From assembly GCA_014871385.1 (NCBI GenBank), contig CM026422.1, forward strand, positions 18,542,096 to 18,606,095: a stretch of DNA of 64,000 nt, given 5' to 3'. Within the stretch, counting starts at the first letter, position 1; each line of letters starts with the position of its first letter. A model generated the notes under the pieces. The model had not been told where the DNA came from and did no database searches. It was given only the letters and a program-made list of their open reading frames with translations. The translations under genes were made by a program, and so were the position numbers. Source of the DNA: Ceratodon purpureus. Taxonomy: Eukaryota > Streptophyta > Bryopsida > Pseudoditrichales > Ditrichaceae. Of the stretch, positions 61,543 through 64,000 are shown piece after piece.

Positions 61543-62456
61543 TCAACCCCTAAAATTCCTTGATTGTAATCTCACAAAAAACCATGAAAAACGCAGTATT
61601 TGGAAGTTGGAGAAGAAATAATATGTTTTTTTAGTTTTTTCGTCATTTAACCGTAAGATTTAATACTCAACTTGGTTTTTCAAGTAAGCACAAAATTTGA
61701 GAGCAAGATGACCATTAGATTCTTAGATTATAAGGATCAAAGTTGCAAAAGAAGATTTTTTGGGGTTCAATCTGGTGACAAATTTGAACTTTAGAAATTA
61801 ATATCTTTTTTTTGAATGGGTCAGAAACTGATTGAATGGCAAGAAACAATTGAGTTAAGTCTTCAAATATAAAATCTTGATAGAAAAAAACTCATATTAA
61901 TTTTTTCATAAAACATTTACTAGAAGTAGGTACAAAATGGAAGGAAATAGAAAATCATTTATAAGTTTGACATGGACTTGTAAAATGTCAATCTTAACGG
62001 TCAGAATGTTGTGCTTAAAGGTCTTCACCTAGTGCTTTTTATTTCATTGAAAAATATTGAAAATTGAGTTTAGAAATGAGCTTCAAAAAAATATTTGTCC
62101 AAACTGCCGAAGAAACATATCTCCTCATAACTTTTATCCCATTGCTCATAACGGGTTGATTTATAGCTTCAATTGTAGATATAGATCAACCAATTATGAA
62201 TCCAAAAAAAAAAAAAAAATTGAAAAAAACAATTTAATTTTTTTTCTTGCTCCGCGATCCCGCTTTGAAAACTTCAAATGCTTATAACTTTTGCAATACT
62301 TATCGGAATGACGAGAAACAAAGTGCTACATGTAGAGTATAGTTTTTGGAAACTACACTAAAATTTTCAATTAAAGTTTTAAAAGTATGAGGTCCCTGGA
62401 GGCTGCCCAAGAAGTCGAACGACCAAGTTCTAGCTGCGAAGAATTTTAGGGGTTAA
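61543..62456. mobile_element. TTAACCCCTAAA-type element, about 0.9 kb
   Basis: Left end TCAACCCCTAAAATTCC (61543) and right end GAATTTTAGGGGTTAA (to 62456) are inverted. The interior shares ACCGTAAGATTT with the 16481-17358 copy. No coding capacity. Confidence 0.6.
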
Positions 62457-62659
62457 TGTGTATGAAATGAACTTCAACTGTTTTCAATATCCCATACTCG
62501 AAGCAGTCCCTACTCTTCTCTCTGAGTCTACATTCTCTATTGTAACCATTCCATGCTTCCATTCCACCCTCATCTCTCATTCAATATCTTATTTGTGCCT
62601 CTACAAGTGCTCTCGAGACCCTAATTCCATAATTTTGAAGCATTGTAAACTCAGTGTAA

Positions 62660-63120
62660 GTTGCAAAGACGGAGAGGGAGGTTATTTGTTTAGAATGCCA
62701 TTCCAACAATGTGAAATTTAAGCATCTCAACGATGGAAAAGGTGACCAACATCAATACAAGTGCTTGGAATGCAAGGTGTGCTTCACTTTGGAGGATCAC
62801 AAGAGGCCAAAACCCAAGCACTACAAGAAAATACGCAACCAAGACCCGGTTAAGATCCAAGGCCAACGCATCAGTGCACCAAGTGTTTTGCCGTGAACAA
62901 AGCACAGTTCAAGTTCTATAACAACAAGAAGAGATACGGGGAAACCCAGCCCCAGTTCTAGTGTTTGAATTGTGACAAGTTATTCCACATGCACTTGAAG
63001 GGAGGTGTTTTGGTCGCCGTGAAGAGCGAGGGGACCACCATGAGGAACTCTAGTGAGAAAATTGAGTCTTGTGGTGCATGTCCGTATGAGCAGGATGGGG
63101 AAATTTTAAAATATTATTGA
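62660..63120 (+). pseudogene. Degenerate Dof-type zinc finger gene
   Basis: The first finger reads CLECHSNN..KFKHLND...CLECKVCF with exact C-x2-C-x21-C-x2-C spacing, the Dof pattern. About 130 bp on, in another frame, a second Dof-like segment follows: CTKC..NKAQFKFYNNKKRY...CLNCDKLFHMHLKGG, similar to the KFCYYNNY...CRRYWTKGG part of Dof domains, but with an in-frame stop just before CLNC and slightly longer spacing. The frame change and stop indicate a broken gene or relic, unless introns restore it. Dof proteins are plant transcription factors. Downstream, TTGTGGTGCATG (near 63070 and 63389) recurs in a repeated CGAC-containing segment. Confidence 0.5.
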
Positions 63121-64000
63121 TAATTTCGATTGACTTTGTAGTCCCATGTGTATATTTATCAAAGTATCCAATTTATCTTACTATTGTATATTCTTCCTAA
63201 TATCTCAATTGTTGTTTAGGGGTTAAAGGTTGATGTGTTCGTACTTCGTCGTATCTTTTGGCGAGAGAATTAGAGGCCGCCCTCGAAGAGGGAACTTAGT
63301 CAAATGCAATGAATTTGGCTTATCAAAGATCAAATTACACCGAGCCTAGTTGTCATTATATGGGTGCTCATGGAGATTATATTGAGCCTTGTGGTGCATG
63401 CACTGAGTACGAAGTTGCTTCAAAAAACACCGGGCCCTATCAAGGAGGTGATGCAATGAGCTTGGCCAATGAAAATGCACCTAAAAATTGTGTCTAGTAA
63501 TAGATTAATGACAATGATGCAATTAGTTATACAGACGTTACACCATCTTATATCGCCAGTGATTCATATGTACCCGAAATTGAGGATAAAGAACTAGGAA
63601 AGTGGATTTGGAATCATATTATAGTTTGAAATTTAATGGGATCTCTAGATGTTGACAATGTAGTACTTGTAAGTTTTTATGAATCATTAGAGTTATTTGC
63701 TGGCAAGCCCTAAGATTTAACCTCTAACTGCCCAAGCAAGCCATTTTGGCCTCATGTACAGATTCCATCCGCATTTTTTCATGCGTATTGCACTTTCTGT
63801 GGTGTGATTTTTTTAGCGAATTTTCTATGGGAAGTTAGCGTCTTGTATGTGTCATCGGATCGAAAAGGAAACAATTTTTGAAGAAATTATGCTTCATTTT
63901 GTGTTGCAGTGTTTCATCCAAATTTTGAAGATTACAGTCTAAAAGTGTTTTTAAAAAATAAATTCATAAAATCAAGCCTCAAAAAAAATCTCCAAAAATC
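63121..64000. other. AT-rich right edge, no supported gene
   Basis: A TTAGGGGTTAAA terminus-like motif lies near 63217. An open frame 63309-63497 (YTEPSCHYMGAHGDYIEPCGAC) resembles a segment near 63066-63090 and may belong to the broken Dof-like locus. Otherwise AT-rich with A- and T-runs. Confidence 0.4.

Overview
The window is nuclear DNA of a eukaryote, most likely a land plant. Coding exons are split by short GT-AG introns, a Dof-type C-x2-C-x21-C-x2-C zinc finger remnant is present, and much of the DNA is AT-rich and transposon-derived. A centrin gene beside an armadillo gene that resembles an axonemal protein suggests a lineage with flagellated sperm (bryophyte, lycophyte or fern). That placement is inference; nothing fixes the species.

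Left half (1-35632): two copies of a large two-gene DNA transposon in opposite orientation. Copy 1 runs from before the window to 14353; copy 2 runs from 19959 to 35632, with matching terminal inverted repeats at both ends and TAA on both flanks. Each copy carries a divergent gene pair: (i) a MULE-like transposase of about 1170 aa with a C-terminal SWIM zinc finger (9605-13196 + and 24226-20604 -), and (ii) a 1.28-1.35 kaa protein joining a ParB/DGQHR-like domain to a degenerate, circularly permuted (beta-class) N6/N4 DNA methyltransferase fold (8221-784 - and 24926-34259 +). I could join exons for all four genes into frames with no stop, and most exon lengths match between the methylase-like paralogs (593, 210 and 219 nt exactly). 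Both copies are therefore probably intact.

The striking feature is a 10-bp palindrome, TCGGATCCGA. I count 33 copies, all inside the two transposons (25 in copy 1, 8 in copy 2) and none in the other roughly 34 kb. Many sit at the centre of longer perfect palindromes (40-46 bp) whose arms differ from site to site, and many lie in tandem arrays (96, about 116 and 149 bp periods) inside introns of the ParB-methylase gene. A self-encoded ParB-like/methylase protein together with clustered palindromes suggests a parS-like binding or modification site. That link is hypothesis.

Between the transposons (14354-19958) lie a 3-kb element with TTAACCCCTAAA-type inverted termini and AT-rich DNA without genes. 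Relatives of that element lie at about 35963-37536 and 61543-62456.

Right half (35633-64000): mostly gene-poor, with a SINE-like unit, small inverted-repeat elements, a secreted cysteine-rich protein gene (44036-45614 +), a divergent centrin (-) / armadillo RSPH14-like (+) pair, a kinesin-1-like motor gene (61017-56845 -) in which I cannot find the switch I and switch II segments, and a broken Dof-like zinc finger gene near the right edge.
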